Below, piece by piece: positions 10,787 through 21,183 of a stretch of DNA of 64,000 nucleotides (its first letter is position 1; each line of letters starts with the position of its first letter). Location of the stretch: positions 3,909,176-3,973,175 of the forward strand of contig QXEO01000222.1 in NCBI GenBank assembly GCA_007115705.1, read 5' to 3'. The position numbers and the translations under genes were made by a program. This stretch comes from Dactylis glomerata. Lineage: Eukaryota; Streptophyta; Magnoliopsida; Poales; Poaceae. Below the pieces are notes generated by a model. That model did not search any database. It was not told the DNA's origin and saw only the letters and a program-made list of their open reading frames with translations.

Positions 10787-13317
10787 TTCGCAATTTTCTG
10801 TGCCTAGCTCAAAGGCGTTAAAGAAAAGCACTCTTGGGAGATAACCTAATGTTTTCTTTTCAGTACTTTTTCTTTTATTTGAGTCTTGGAAGTCATTACT
10901 ACTGTAATTACTGCTCCTTATCTTGTTTATTTCGTTTTTGTGCCAAGAGAAGCCTCTAATTTGAGTGAGGTAAAGATTTGGGGATGTTGCTATCCTGAAA
11001 CTGTTTTCGGTGCTGCACCGTAAAAATTCGTATAAATTCTATGTATATATTTTGGACCTACGATTTCTTGTGAATATACCCCAGGTTATATCCAAACTTT
11101 TATTAGTTGAACACTTTTTGATTTGAGCAACAGAAAACCCCTCAAAAATTCGACCTTTGTCAGCTCTTCAGTTTTGACAGATTTCTGCCAATATTTGTGT
11201 TTGCCACTTTATCGCCTTCTTTTGAGTTCTTTTGATCACGGAACTTTTAGAGAAGTTGCTACAGTAGTATTTGCTATATATGTGGTGGTTTTGAGTTGAA
11301 ACCTAAAGCAAAAAGAGGATTGATTATATGTTATGCTTGCACTAATGTTGCTAATAGAATTGTGTTTAGTTTTGTATGAAGGAAGTTTTCAAGTGTAGGG
11401 ATTGGAGAATGATGAGATGAGTTGAAGAATAGACAAAAGCTCAAGATTGGGGATGCCCGTCACCCCAAGAAATATCTAAGAAGTACAAGCGTCAAAGCTT
11501 TGGGATGCCCCCGAGGCACCCCTTCTTCATCGGCAAAAATCAGGTCACCTTTCAAGACGCTATATTTTTATTGCTTCATGCACTATGCGTTTTTCTTGGA
11601 GCGTCAGTTGCTTTAGTTTTCTTAGTTAGTTTAGTTTGTTTTTTTGCTGCAATAAATGGTTGGACCCCAACAAATTTTCTTTGGGGAAGTTTCCTTGCTT
11701 TTCATTTGCCAAGAACACTCCGTTTTCATTCTTTCAAATTTCACCGGGTGTTCTTCTTTTTCTGCTACTGCTTTTGGTTTTCGTTTTCGCCTTGATTTGT
11801 GTTCAGACCTTGTCATATCTTTTCATCAAGGTGCATTTTTGCCTCTGATCTTTATTGGTTTTCATCAAAAGAGGTATTTATAACTTTTTTAAATGGTGTT
11901 GGAAAAGAGAAAAAGCTTTGTGCAAAAAAGTGGTACAAGAAGGAGCTTGTGTGGACTGCGGCTTAGGCTTTTTCATGTCATGCTTCATGTCTTTTTGATA
12001 GTATGCTTAGTGGGTTTTTTGTAGCATGACTTGTCTCAAATAACTGAGATTGCTTAATGAACCTTTAAAAAAATCATGCGTTGTTTTTATTGTATGGAAG
12101 CATTATTTTGGTTTTCTCCTTGATTCTTTATTTGGGTTCACTTGGCGCATGCTCACACATGTTAGACTCTTACAAAGTCACCAATAGCCTCTATGATCAT
12201 TTAGTTTTTGACTTTTGATGCCATCTTATGCTTCTTTTAATGTCGCTTTGTCGCTCTGCATGATTATGGCATTATTGCTCTCTTAGTTGGTCGCTCCCAG
12301 TCTTTTGCTAGCCCTCATTTTGTACTGAGTATGAGCTCTACTCGTGCATCCAACTCCAAAAAACCAAGTTTGCCATTGTGTCCACTATAAACTCCTATGC
12401 ATGGTATTTGTAAGCCATTCCAAAGTAAATTTTTATGTGCTACCTTTCAAAAACTTTCAACTACTTCTCGTTTTGTGCCACTGTTTTTAGCTCATGGGGA
12501 CGTAGTGGTTGGATTTGCTATCTTCCATATTGCTTATTCCAAAAAAAAAGGCACTCCTCCATGGAAAGTGAATGTTGGTGGGCACCTGATGGAATCGGTT
12601 AGCCATGGTTTGTGAAAGGAAAAAAAGGTGGGGAGGAGTGCCAAGCTTTATAAAAGAGCACAAAAGTGCCAATCTCTCTCTCAAAAACTTGCTTCATTTT
12701 TGTATGGAAGATAGTAAGAACCCCATTGCCAATTGTTGACAAAGACAACCACCTCTCAAAACCAATTTTTATCTCTCTGTTTTATAAATGAAAAGCTCTA
12801 GCACATGTTTAATCACTGCTTCCCTCCGCGAAGGGCCTTTCTTTTACTTTTATGTTGAGTCACCACCTTCTATCTTTATGCACCAATAAGAGAGCATAGT
12901 TGTCATTCTTAGTGTGATATGCATTGTCCCAAAGTTCATTGATTGATTCATATTGTTGGTTTCACTTGTTCTCAAATTACTTGTATCTAGTTGCCCTCTT
13001 AAACTTGAAGGTGTCCTATGCATTTATATTTTGCTCTCTTTGAAGGACAAGATGAAAACCATTTGTATGTTTTTCCTTATGATTTGAACGCACGTTTGAC
13101 TTTCATTGTTTCATTTTCATGATCTTTTGTTTGTGTTCATTTGCATGTTTACATCATGGTTGCTAAGTTCTTATTGTCAAGATTATATCTTCATGCCCAT
13201 GTTTTAAGTTCTTATGATCCCAGCTCACAAATGCTTACATATATGATCAAGATTGTGTAGGTGCATGTCACCTCAAAAATTATTCTTTTGTTATCACTTA
13301 CCTACTCGAGGATGAGC
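10787..13317 (+). other. Non-coding 3' internal region of element C
   Basis: About 2.5 kb with no convincing coding frame. It is T-rich on the plus strand and is conserved, on the opposite strand, in element F (about 60571-63138), for example around 11440-11600 and 12370-12560. Conservation between two members with different ORFs suggests that it is a structural part of the family (packaging or transcript end) rather than a decayed pol, but this is inference. Confidence 0.6.
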
Positions 13318-13339
13318 AGGAGTTAAGCTTGGGGATGCT
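13318..13339 (+). other. Polypurine tract of element C
   Basis: Purine-rich AGGAGTTAAGCTTGGGGATG directly before the TG of the 3' LTR. The same tract precedes the LTR of element F (60548-60570, minus strand). Confidence 0.6.
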
Positions 13340-14993
13340 TGATACGTCTCCAACGTATCTATAATTTTTGATGCTCCATGCTTATTTTTACACCATTTGC
13401 CTATTGTTTTGTTACACTTTGTGGCACTTTTATGCATTTTCCGGAACTAACCTATTAACGAGTTGCCATAGTGCTAGTTCCCTATTTTCTGCTGTTTTTG
13501 TATTTCAGAAGTGATACACAGGAAATATTCTCGGAATTGGACGAAACAAGTTCCTGAAGTCTTATTTTACCCGGAAGCTTCTAGAGATCCGAAGAAGAGT
13601 AGGAGGTGGGCCACCAGGGGCCCACACGCCAGGGCGGCGCGGCCAGGCCCCTGGCCGCGCGAGCCTGGCGTGAGGCCGCCTGGTCCCTCCTCTGACATCG
13701 CCCCTTCGCCTATAAAGACCCCCCGATGGAAAAAACCTAAGTACCCGATCAATTTTCCAGAACACATCACGATCCGCCGCCGCCATCAACCCAAAGATCG
13801 GGAGGGTCCAGAAGCTCTCTTCCCGGCACCCTGCCGGAGAGGGGAATCACCACCGGAGGTCTTCTTCATCGCCATGCTTGCCTCCGGAATGACGAGTGAG
13901 TAGTCTACCTTGGACTATGGGTCCATAGTAGTAGCTAGATGGTTGTCTCCTCCACCATGTGCTTCATGTTTAGATCTCATGAGCTGCCCTACATGATTGA
14001 GATCACCGTTGTGTAATTCTACATGTTTGGTTTGTTGAGATCCGATGAATATTGGTGTTTATGATTAAGTTGCTGTACTGAAATATATCTTTTGTTATCT
14101 CTATGTTGTTTATGATCTTGCATGCTCTCCGTTGTTAGTAGCTATCTTGGCCGAGTAGTTGCCAGTGACTCCCAGAGGGGGTATTTATGCTCGATAGTGG
14201 GTTCATGCCTCTATTTAACCTGGGGGAGTGACAGAAACCTCTAAGGTTGTAGATGTGCTGTTGCTACTAGGGAGAAAACAACATTCATATGCTCAAGGGC
14301 ATATGCTTTGTTTACATTACACACTTTGCTTAATGCAATTATCTGTTGTTCGCAACTTAATACTTGTGGAGTTCTCGGATTGATTCACCACAAGTGGACT
14401 ATTAGTCATAGATGCAGTTGGATGGCGGTCTATGTATTTTGTTGTAATGCCCAGAGTAAACCTCATAGTGATCTTCTTGACATATCACATTTATCTTTAT
14501 TCTATCAATTGCCCAACTGTAATTTGTTTACCCAACATGTGTTATTTATCTTATGGAGAGACACCACTAGTGAACTGTGGACCCCGGTCCTATTTTCATC
14601 ATATTGCTATCACCTGTTTACTTTACTCGCACTGTTTACTTTACTCGCACTATTTACTTTACTCGCATACTCTATTGTTTTCCACTCGATATGCTCATAA
14701 CCTTTGTTTCAAGCAAACCGGTGAGATTGACAACCTCATCGCAAGTTGGGAACGAAGTACTTAGTTGTGTTGTGTGCAGGTTCCGCGTTGCAGCTAGCAA
14801 GCAAAGCTTGGACGAGGCGCCATATATAAATTGTCTGAAGCTGTCGCAAGCCAGCAAGCATCACCTTCAGTCGTTTGTCTCTCCTCTCCAAGAACGATAA
14901 ACCTCAGTTTCTTATCTGAGGGAAAACTAGCTGCTATACTCATCACACCTTCCTCTTGGGGTTCCCAACGGGCTGGTCATTCACCACGCATCA
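13340..14993 (+). repeat. 3' LTR of element C (1654 bp)
   Basis: Matches 6792-8443 throughout with scattered substitutions, mostly transitions. Starts TGATACGTCTCC and ends CCACGCATCA. After it the A LTR resumes at 14994. Confidence 0.9.
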
Positions 14994-15529
14994 GGAGAAC
15001 TCGAGTGATTTTCATGTGCTCATCTCAAAAAACCTTTTCAAAGAAATTAAAAATGTGTTGATATAGGATAAAATTTGTTTTATGCAAATTAGCCAAAGAT
15101 CCACCAGCTATATATCATGTAGTATAGTACTTTCACAACAGCTACCATATATGTGTCATTTGCCACTACGTTGTTGTACTGACCCCTTTGGGGCTACATA
15201 TTCAAACGTGTAGGTTGTTCATATGAGGAGTAATTGGAGGAGTCTCGAGCCTGCATACCAATATGACTGCCTGTGGCACATTGCTGAAGATGGAGGCTCA
15301 TTGCAATTTACTTTCCGTTGTGCTTTATTTGGGTTAAACTCTGGTATTCAAGCTAGTCCAAGTGGCTAAGCTATTTTTGTAAGGTTTGAAGACTATTGTA
15401 TCTGGATTTGCGAGTAATAAATGACACTATCTGCAATGATTACTATATTTTGTACTATGGTGCTATGAGTGATCCAGGGAATAGCAGTTTCACAGTAGTT
15501 CTACCTTTGGTAAAAGATAGGACGCTACA
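14994..15529 (+). repeat. 5' LTR of element A, fragment 2 (LTR end)
   Basis: Continues the A LTR after the C insertion and matches 19645-20065 plus 40874-40973 of the 3' LTR. It ends GGACGCTACA at 15529. The junction sequence GAGTAATAAATGACAC at about 15411-15426 is the undisturbed form of the site where the CACTA element is inserted in the other LTR, which confirms the TAA duplication. Confidence 0.85.
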
Positions 15530-15532
15530 AAA

Positions 15533-15544
15533 TGGTATCAGAGC
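15533..15544 (+). other. Primer binding site of element A (tRNA-iMet)
   Basis: TGGTATCAGAGC three bases after the LTR end. This is the standard complement of plant initiator tRNA-Met. Confidence 0.9.
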
Positions 15545-16002
15545 ATAATATTGCCTATAGGATCGAGACCCTAGGTTTGGATTAGAAATAGGAAGACCCT
15601 AGGATAAAATTCTCTACCTCATCTTGCTTCTATTTAAATTTTAAAGGAATGTTTGCATTTTGAAACTTCTTGTATTTTCTCTTCTACTTTATTTGCAAAT
15701 GATTACTTTAGATTGACCCAACTCTGGAAGCCATCAAGAAATGGAGCAATGAAGATAGTTATAGAATAGACCACCATTACTTCTAGCTTATAGAATCAAC
15801 GATAACCTAATGATCATACCAAATTGGTGTATGACCATATTATATTGTTAGCGTGTTTTCCAAAACCTATCAAAAGGATCTCCAGTGACTGTTTTATTTT
15901 AGCTTGTTTGCTGCTTGGAATGTTGTATTGTGCATGGGTAGGAAGATTTTTTCCCCTTTAGTTCTATCTATCTGTTACTTACCTATGCTAAAACCACCTC
16001 AG
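15545..16002 (+). other. Leader region of element A
   Basis: About 460 bp of AT-rich untranslated leader between primer site and gag. No other feature is seen. Confidence 0.5.
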
Positions 16003-17233
16003 ATGCCGCCTCATCGTGAAAACAACAACGACAACAATGGCAACAACAACAACGATGTCATTCAACAGCTAGCCGCAACCCAAGCTTAGCTCATGCAGAT
16101 GATGACCCAATTCATCCAAGCAAGTGGCAACAACATGAACAACAACAACAACAATCCACCGCCACCACCCCCACCCCAGGTTGACAGATTGGCACATTTC
16201 CTGAGGCTTAGGCCCAATAAGTTTTCATCTGCCACAGACCCAATAGTGGCCGACAACTAGCTGTGTTCAGTTAGCAAGGACTTGGTTACCTATGAGTGTA
16301 TAGATGCTGAAAAGATTAGATTCACTGCCCACCTACTTGAGGGACCAGCATCGATGTGGTGGGATACCTACCAAGTCACCAATCCAATTGAAGGTCTGGA
16401 CTGGGACACTTTCAGGGAAGGCTTTTGTAATGCTCATATCTCCACGGGCATTATGAATTTGAAGAAGGACGAATTCCACACTCTGAAGCAGGGTGGCCGG
16501 ACACTGAAGGAGTACATGGATGACTTCTGCTCTCTATCCAGGTATGCACCAGAAGACATCAACACTGATGCCAAGAGGAAGGATAAGTTTCTCCGGGGAC
16601 TCAAAGGGGAACTAAAGATACCTTTGTCAGTGGCATATGCTCCAAGCTACCAAGCTCTGCTAGACCCAGCTGTCACTCTGGACAACAACATAAGGAAGGA
16701 GGAAAACCGTAAGAGGAAGTTTAGCAACGGCAAGACTCACACTGAACACTCCCACAAGAGACACCACTCCTCTGGAGGAAATGGAAATGGTAACAACTCC
16801 AATGGCCATGGGCACAATGGTGGAAACCAGGGAAACCACTCCAATGGTCACCACAATGGAGGAAATGACCATCAGAATGGAGACAATGGTCACCACAATG
16901 GAGGCAATGGTCACCACAATGGAGGCAATGGGAATCACAATGGAAACAATGAGCATCAGAATGGAGGAAATGGGCAATACCCTCAGAAGTCGGGAACCAA
17001 TAGGGATCTCTCTCATATCACTTGTTTCAAGTGCAGGAAGACTGGACACTTTGCAAATGATTGCCCTGAGAATAAGCCAGATGAAAATGCCAAGCCCAAT
17101 CCATTCAAGAAGGGACATGTGAACCACATCAATGTTGAAGAACTGATGGGTATGTTTCCACTTAACTCCTTTACATCATTGGATTCTATATGATAATGGA
17201 GCAACACATTTATTCATATCAAGAGCATTGTGA
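16003..17233 (+). pseudogene. Decayed gag with truncated protease of element A
   Basis: Starts ATGCCGCCTCATCG. An N/P-rich N-terminus is followed by the gag core with residues LLEGPASMWWDTY (16330-16370) and LRGLKGELKIPL. A low-complexity Asn/Gly/His stretch follows (16780-16980, imperfect tandem units). A CCHC knuckle CFKCRKTGHFANDC is at about 17024-17065. In-frame stops are TAG 16087-16089, TAG 16258-16260 and TGA 17191-17193. In the next frame the protease starts (YDNGATHLFIS at 17189-17221) but ends at TGA 17231-17233. Nothing of pol remains, so the element would have needed protease, reverse transcriptase and integrase from elsewhere. The pattern fits Del/Tekay-like Gypsy elements; lineage not proven. 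Confidence 0.8.
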
Positions 17234-17545
17234 GCACACATGTATTTTCCCACTGAGGTACTAGAAAAAGCAGTTACACCCACCACCCCAGCAGAAGAGG
17301 ATTATATACAAAATTCTGTTTGGAAATTAAAATTATTAGGCTAAATAATCTTAAGGGGGTTAGCCTAGAAGTTATGGACATGGTAGGGAAGTGTTTTATT
17401 TTACCAGAAGAAACCATCAAGTTCTGTAGAGCACAGTGGAGTCACCACACAGAGGAAGATACTTGAAAGGATGGAGAAACCCTTCGAGAAACAATACCCA
17501 TACCTATTTTTGCTAGCCTTTTCGAAGCTCGAGGGCGAGCTTCAT

Positions 17546-17561
17546 CTTAAGGGGGTTAGTC
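17546..17561 (+). other. Polypurine tract of element A (with an upstream duplicate)
   Basis: TCTTAAGGGGGTTAG precedes the 3' LTR, and the same 15 bases occur at 17349-17363, about 196 bp upstream. The copy next to the LTR is the expected plus-strand primer. Confidence 0.6.
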
Positions 17562-20065
17562 TGTAACATCCCAGGATTTTCAAAAAATTTAAAACCAGCA
17601 TGCATACATTCATAATTGCATTTTGAAACAAAACTTGGTTTTAAAATTTTCCATTAAGAGGTTTTTATTTTAAAAGTAGTCAAATAGTGTATGTGAGCCA
17701 ATTTGATTTCTTCAAAAATCTTTTCTTTTTACTTTTCCACTTTTCTGAGTTTTATTTAGTCCAAAACAACCCTGGCCCATTTTACAAATTTTGCAGATTT
17801 GAAATCATTCAAATCAAAGAAAATTAGAAATTCAAAGTTTTCAATTAGAAAAGAAAAAGAAAAAGAAAAATAGAAAAGAAGAAAAAGGCCGTGGGGCGAC
17901 CAAGCAGCCCAAGCCTGGAAGTCGGCCCAGGCCTGTTTATCGCCGCGCCCTGAACCGGTATGCCCTGGCCGCGCCCCGACGCTGATAGGTGGGGCCCACC
18001 TATCAGGTCATCATCAACCTCGGGCTGGAGTCCTCCTCCAGCACGCGTTCGTCCTGGACCCTCCGATGCGCCGCCCGCCCCTTTAACCCTAACCCCTTCT
18101 CCACTCCAAGGCGCCTATAAAACCCCCGGCCTTCCCTCCTCTCTGTCGCTCTTTTCCCCTCTCTGAAACACCCTAAGACCGCCGCAATTCGGGCTCGCAA
18201 CTCCGCAGCGCTCGCCGCCTCCAGCCGGTCTTCTGCAAGCACTCGAAGCAAATTGGATGACGCCACCGCCACCATCGTGCTCGCCGTTGCCGTGCGCACC
18301 TTGTCATCATCTCCGTTTGCTCCGGGAACCGCTGCATCACCGCTGACGTCCACCACCCGAGCCGGATCTCGCCGGAACCCTAGCCCTGCGCCGATGAGCC
18401 ACCCCGATCTCGTTTCGACCATCCGATCTAGATCCGACGCTCACGATTAGATCATAATTCGAACCGGTAAGTTTAGATCTGGACCGCTCAGATCTATTTA
18501 GATCTGACGGCCCAGGAGCCTGATCCGCCCGAAGTGGTACGGGCGAATTAGATCGCGCCACGTGTCATGCCCTGGCTGGCCGATTTTTGGAATTGATTTA
18601 AATAGATTTTAAACACCTGAATCTTGCAGAAATTATAGAAAAAGATCTACAACTCGGTTTTTGATGAATAATATACCGTTGGAAACCTTAGGACATGTAG
18701 AATTTATCTGTACTGTCAGTTTTCCAAGTTTTCAAATAAGATCTGAATCTAAATTCAGATTAAATTAAACTCTAATTTGTTATTATTTATTTTATAACTT
18801 CTATTCTATTAGCTCAAAGTTTGTATTTTTGTAGTCAATGGATTCCTTGTAACTTGTAGATTGTTTTAGAATCAAACTTTCACACTTTTGAAACATGCAT
18901 GAACTTGGTGTAGTTAATTGCTTCAAATTCACTATTTTTGCAATAATTAAATAACTAAAGGTGCTTTTTGTTTAATTCATTTTGCATTGGTTTTGTTTTA
19001 CTAAAACCTATCATCTGAGGACCTTAATTGCAATATTTTCACACAACATAAGTTGTATGAAATTAATATGTGTGTTTCATGCATGCATACATGTCTATGA
19101 TTGTCATATTGGAAGTGTGATTGCTGTGAGTGTGTTGGTTGTTTCCAAGGCAAGTGATACACATTCTTCTACCTATTTTTACTACTGCATTAGTGTTTTC
19201 TAGTAGTATGCATGATAAGTCGTTTTTCAAAGAAGTTTATGCAATGCTAGATCCTAGTAGTATGTAGCCAACACTTGAACCCCAACCTTTGCTAGGATTG
19301 CTACTGTTGTTTTGAAAGTGTTGCCTGCTGCTTAATTAAAAGTAACAACTTCAATGAATCACTTGGGTAGAATGGTAGTTGGGTTAGTGGCTACTCAGGG
19401 CTGCATGCCAAGGGGAAGGACCTAGAGTATGTGGTGTCTGGTTTAGTTAGTGGCTACTCAGGGCTGCATGCCTAGGGGAAGAACCTAGAGTATGTGGTAT
19501 CTTGAGAGTGCACTTATGGTTGTACAAAAGAATCTCATCACCTTTTCTAATTAATTAAAATTTGATTGGTCATTCGAGGGATGGACTCGGGTGCCCAAGT
19601 AGTTCAAGATAGACTTAATCATATAGGGTCATTTCGAGGGATGGACTTGAGTGATTTTCATGTGCTCATCTCAAAAAACCTTTTCAAAGAAATTAAAAAT
19701 GTGTTGATATAGGATAAAATTTGTTTTATGCAAATTAGCCAAAGATCCACCAGCTATATATCATGTAGTATAGTACTTTCACAACAGCCACCATATATGT
19801 GTTATTTGCTAGTACGTTGTTGTACTGACCCCTTTGGGGTACATATCCAAACGTGTAGGTTGTTCATAAGAGGAGTAATTGGAGGAGTCTCGAGCCTGCA
19901 TACCAACATGACTGCATGTGGCATATTGCTGAAGATGGAGGCTCATTGCAATTTACTTTCCGTTGTGCTTTATTTGTGTTAAACTCTGGTATTCAAGCTA
20001 GTCCAAGTGGCTAAGCTATTTTTGTAAGGTTTAAAGACTATTGTATCTGGATTTGCGAGTAATAA
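17562..20065 (+). repeat. 3' LTR of element A, fragment 1
   Basis: Starts TGTAACATCCCAGG. A GC-rich core (17880-18560) contains the TATA-like CTATAAAACC at 18115-18124. Long frames in this core are accidental. A 63 bp-spaced direct repeat (19384-19435 and 19447-19498, both ending GAGTATGTGGT) lies within the LTR. It is interrupted after TAA 20063-20065 by the CACTA element. Confidence 0.85.
18115..18122 (+). promoter_or_regulatory. LTR promoter TATA box of element A
   Basis: CTATAAAA in the GC-rich core, about 550 bp from the LTR start, in the sense orientation. It is followed by a C/T-rich leader typical of a transcription start region. Confidence 0.5.
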
Positions 20066-20454
20066 CACTACTAGAAAAAAGCTTACCCGTAGCGCACCTA
20101 ATATGGCTACCCGTAGCGCATATGCCGTGCGCTGCGGGTAGCACGCCACTAGTAAAAAAATACCCGTAGCGCATGTGTGGTGCGCTACGGGTAATAGGCT
20201 TACCCGTAGCGCATGTGTCTGGTGCGCTACGGGTATGCATATTACCCGTAGCGCACCTTACACACATGCGCTACGGGTAATATGCATACCCGTAGCGCAC
20301 CTTATACACATGCGCTACGGGTAAGCCTATTACCCGTAGCGCACCTTACACACATGCACTACGGGTAATATGCATACCCGTAGCGCACCATATACACATG
20401 CGCTACGGGTATGCATATTACCCGTAGCGCATTAGACACATGCGCTACGGGTAT
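20066..20454. repeat. Left terminal inverted repeat and subterminal repeat array of the CACTA element
   Basis: After the CACTACTAGAAAA end, TACCCGTAGCGCA and its complement alternate about seventeen times to 20454, mostly as pairs forming short hairpins. In En/Spm such arrays bind the TNPA protein and are needed in cis; the motif here is the probable binding site. A second end-like string, CACTAGTAAAAAAA, occurs at 20147, 81 bp inside the true end. Confidence 0.9.
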
Positions 20455-20696
20455 ATATTTTTTGATTTTCGAAAATACTCTATTTCTGCTGCCAAATTAC
20501 AGTTTTTATACATAATATAGTACAGTATAGAGAATATAACAGGTATACAGAATAATGCAATATAAATAGCATAAAACATGCATGGCATATGAATCACATT
20601 GTTTCGAAATAAAACAAACACATTCGTAGTCTAAGACACCAATACCGACCAAGTATACAAGTTCATCATCACATCTTACATGAATGAGATAGTCTC

Positions 20697-20933
20697 CTAC
20701 ACTACAATGAAGTACACTACAACCGCAATCACCGCGGTGAGCAAGACGGCGGTGGTGACGCTGAAGATCGTCCTCCTCTCCTCTCGCAGGTGGTTCCTCC
20801 ACCTAGCTTCCGCCTCCGCCATGGTGTTGTACCCTTTGTAGCTATTGCCCTTGAACATGTTGACTTGCTTCAAGCAATCTTCCCAGTGGACGTAAACTCC
20901 AGGAACCCTACCCCTGTACACCACGTACGGCAT
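20697..20933 (-). CDS. Small RNase-H1-N-terminal (viroplasmin-like) protein with C-terminal membrane segment
   Basis: Reads 78 codons from ATG 20931-20933. Residues YVVYRGRVPGVYVHWEDC and FKGNSYKGYNTMAEAEARW follow the pattern of the hybrid-binding domain at the N-terminus of RNase H1, also called the caulimovirus viroplasmin domain (Y-V-V-x-x-G-R-x-P-G-x-Y near residues 2-14, F-K-G-x-x-Y-K near 28-34). No RNase H catalytic domain follows. Instead there is a basic stretch and a hydrophobic segment of about 20 residues (VTTAVLLTAVIAVVVYFIVV) at the very end, which looks like a tail anchor. A splice-acceptor-like TTAAAG lies just upstream, so an upstream exon is possible. It sits next to the left terminus, downstream of the TNPA-like gene, and related ORFs are common in Triticeae CACTA elements. 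Role unknown. Confidence 0.6.
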   Translation of the reverse strand: MPYVVYRGRVPGVYVHWEDCLKQVNMFKGNSYKGYNTMAEAEARWRNHLREERRTIFSVTTAVLLTAVIAVVVYFIVV

Positions 20934-21183
20934 CTCTACCTTTAAGACACAAATAAGGTTAGAGAACGGAAAGCAATAGTTCATCATATAATTAAATGAT
21001 ACAATTAACATCACATGACATAATTAACATCAGTACGATCGATGAAGTACATCACAAATAAGTTCATTACATGACATGACAAATAGCAACGAGCCAACGA
21101 TCACAACTAAGTTCAACGATTATCTACCAAACTTGCCGTGCTAGGCAAGTTAGGATGTACTTAATAAGTTTACAACTAGTGAA

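Larger units (their letters stand above)
6792..14993 (+). mobile_element. Gypsy-type LTR retrotransposon C (complete, Sabrina/WHAM-like, non-autonomous)
   Basis: Complete 8.2 kb element with two LTRs of about 1.65 kb (6792-8443 and 13340-14993), a duplicated tRNA-Asp primer site, one gag-protease reading frame with two nonsense changes, about 2.5 kb of non-coding 3' sequence and a purine-rich tract before the 3' LTR. No reverse transcriptase, RNase H or integrase motif is seen, so it depended on a partner element. The name is a guess from the TGATACGTCTCCAACG start. A sister copy, F, lies at the right edge of the window on the other strand. Confidence 0.85.

Noticed and set aside
16660..17127. 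155-codon minus-strand frame rich in I/V/S opposite the A gag
   Set aside because: Antisense shadow of the Asn/Gly/His repeat region of gag.
18003..18422. GC-rich 139-codon frame in the A LTR (and similar frames at 6915-7349, 13511-13903, 60037-60432)
   Set aside because: They lie in the LTR promoter/leader region; GC-rich sequence gives chance frames on both strands.
20083..20454. Regularly spaced repeats suggestive of a CRISPR array
   Set aside because: The repeat alternates in orientation, spacers are short and similar, and it lies at a CACTA terminus; the setting is a plant genome.
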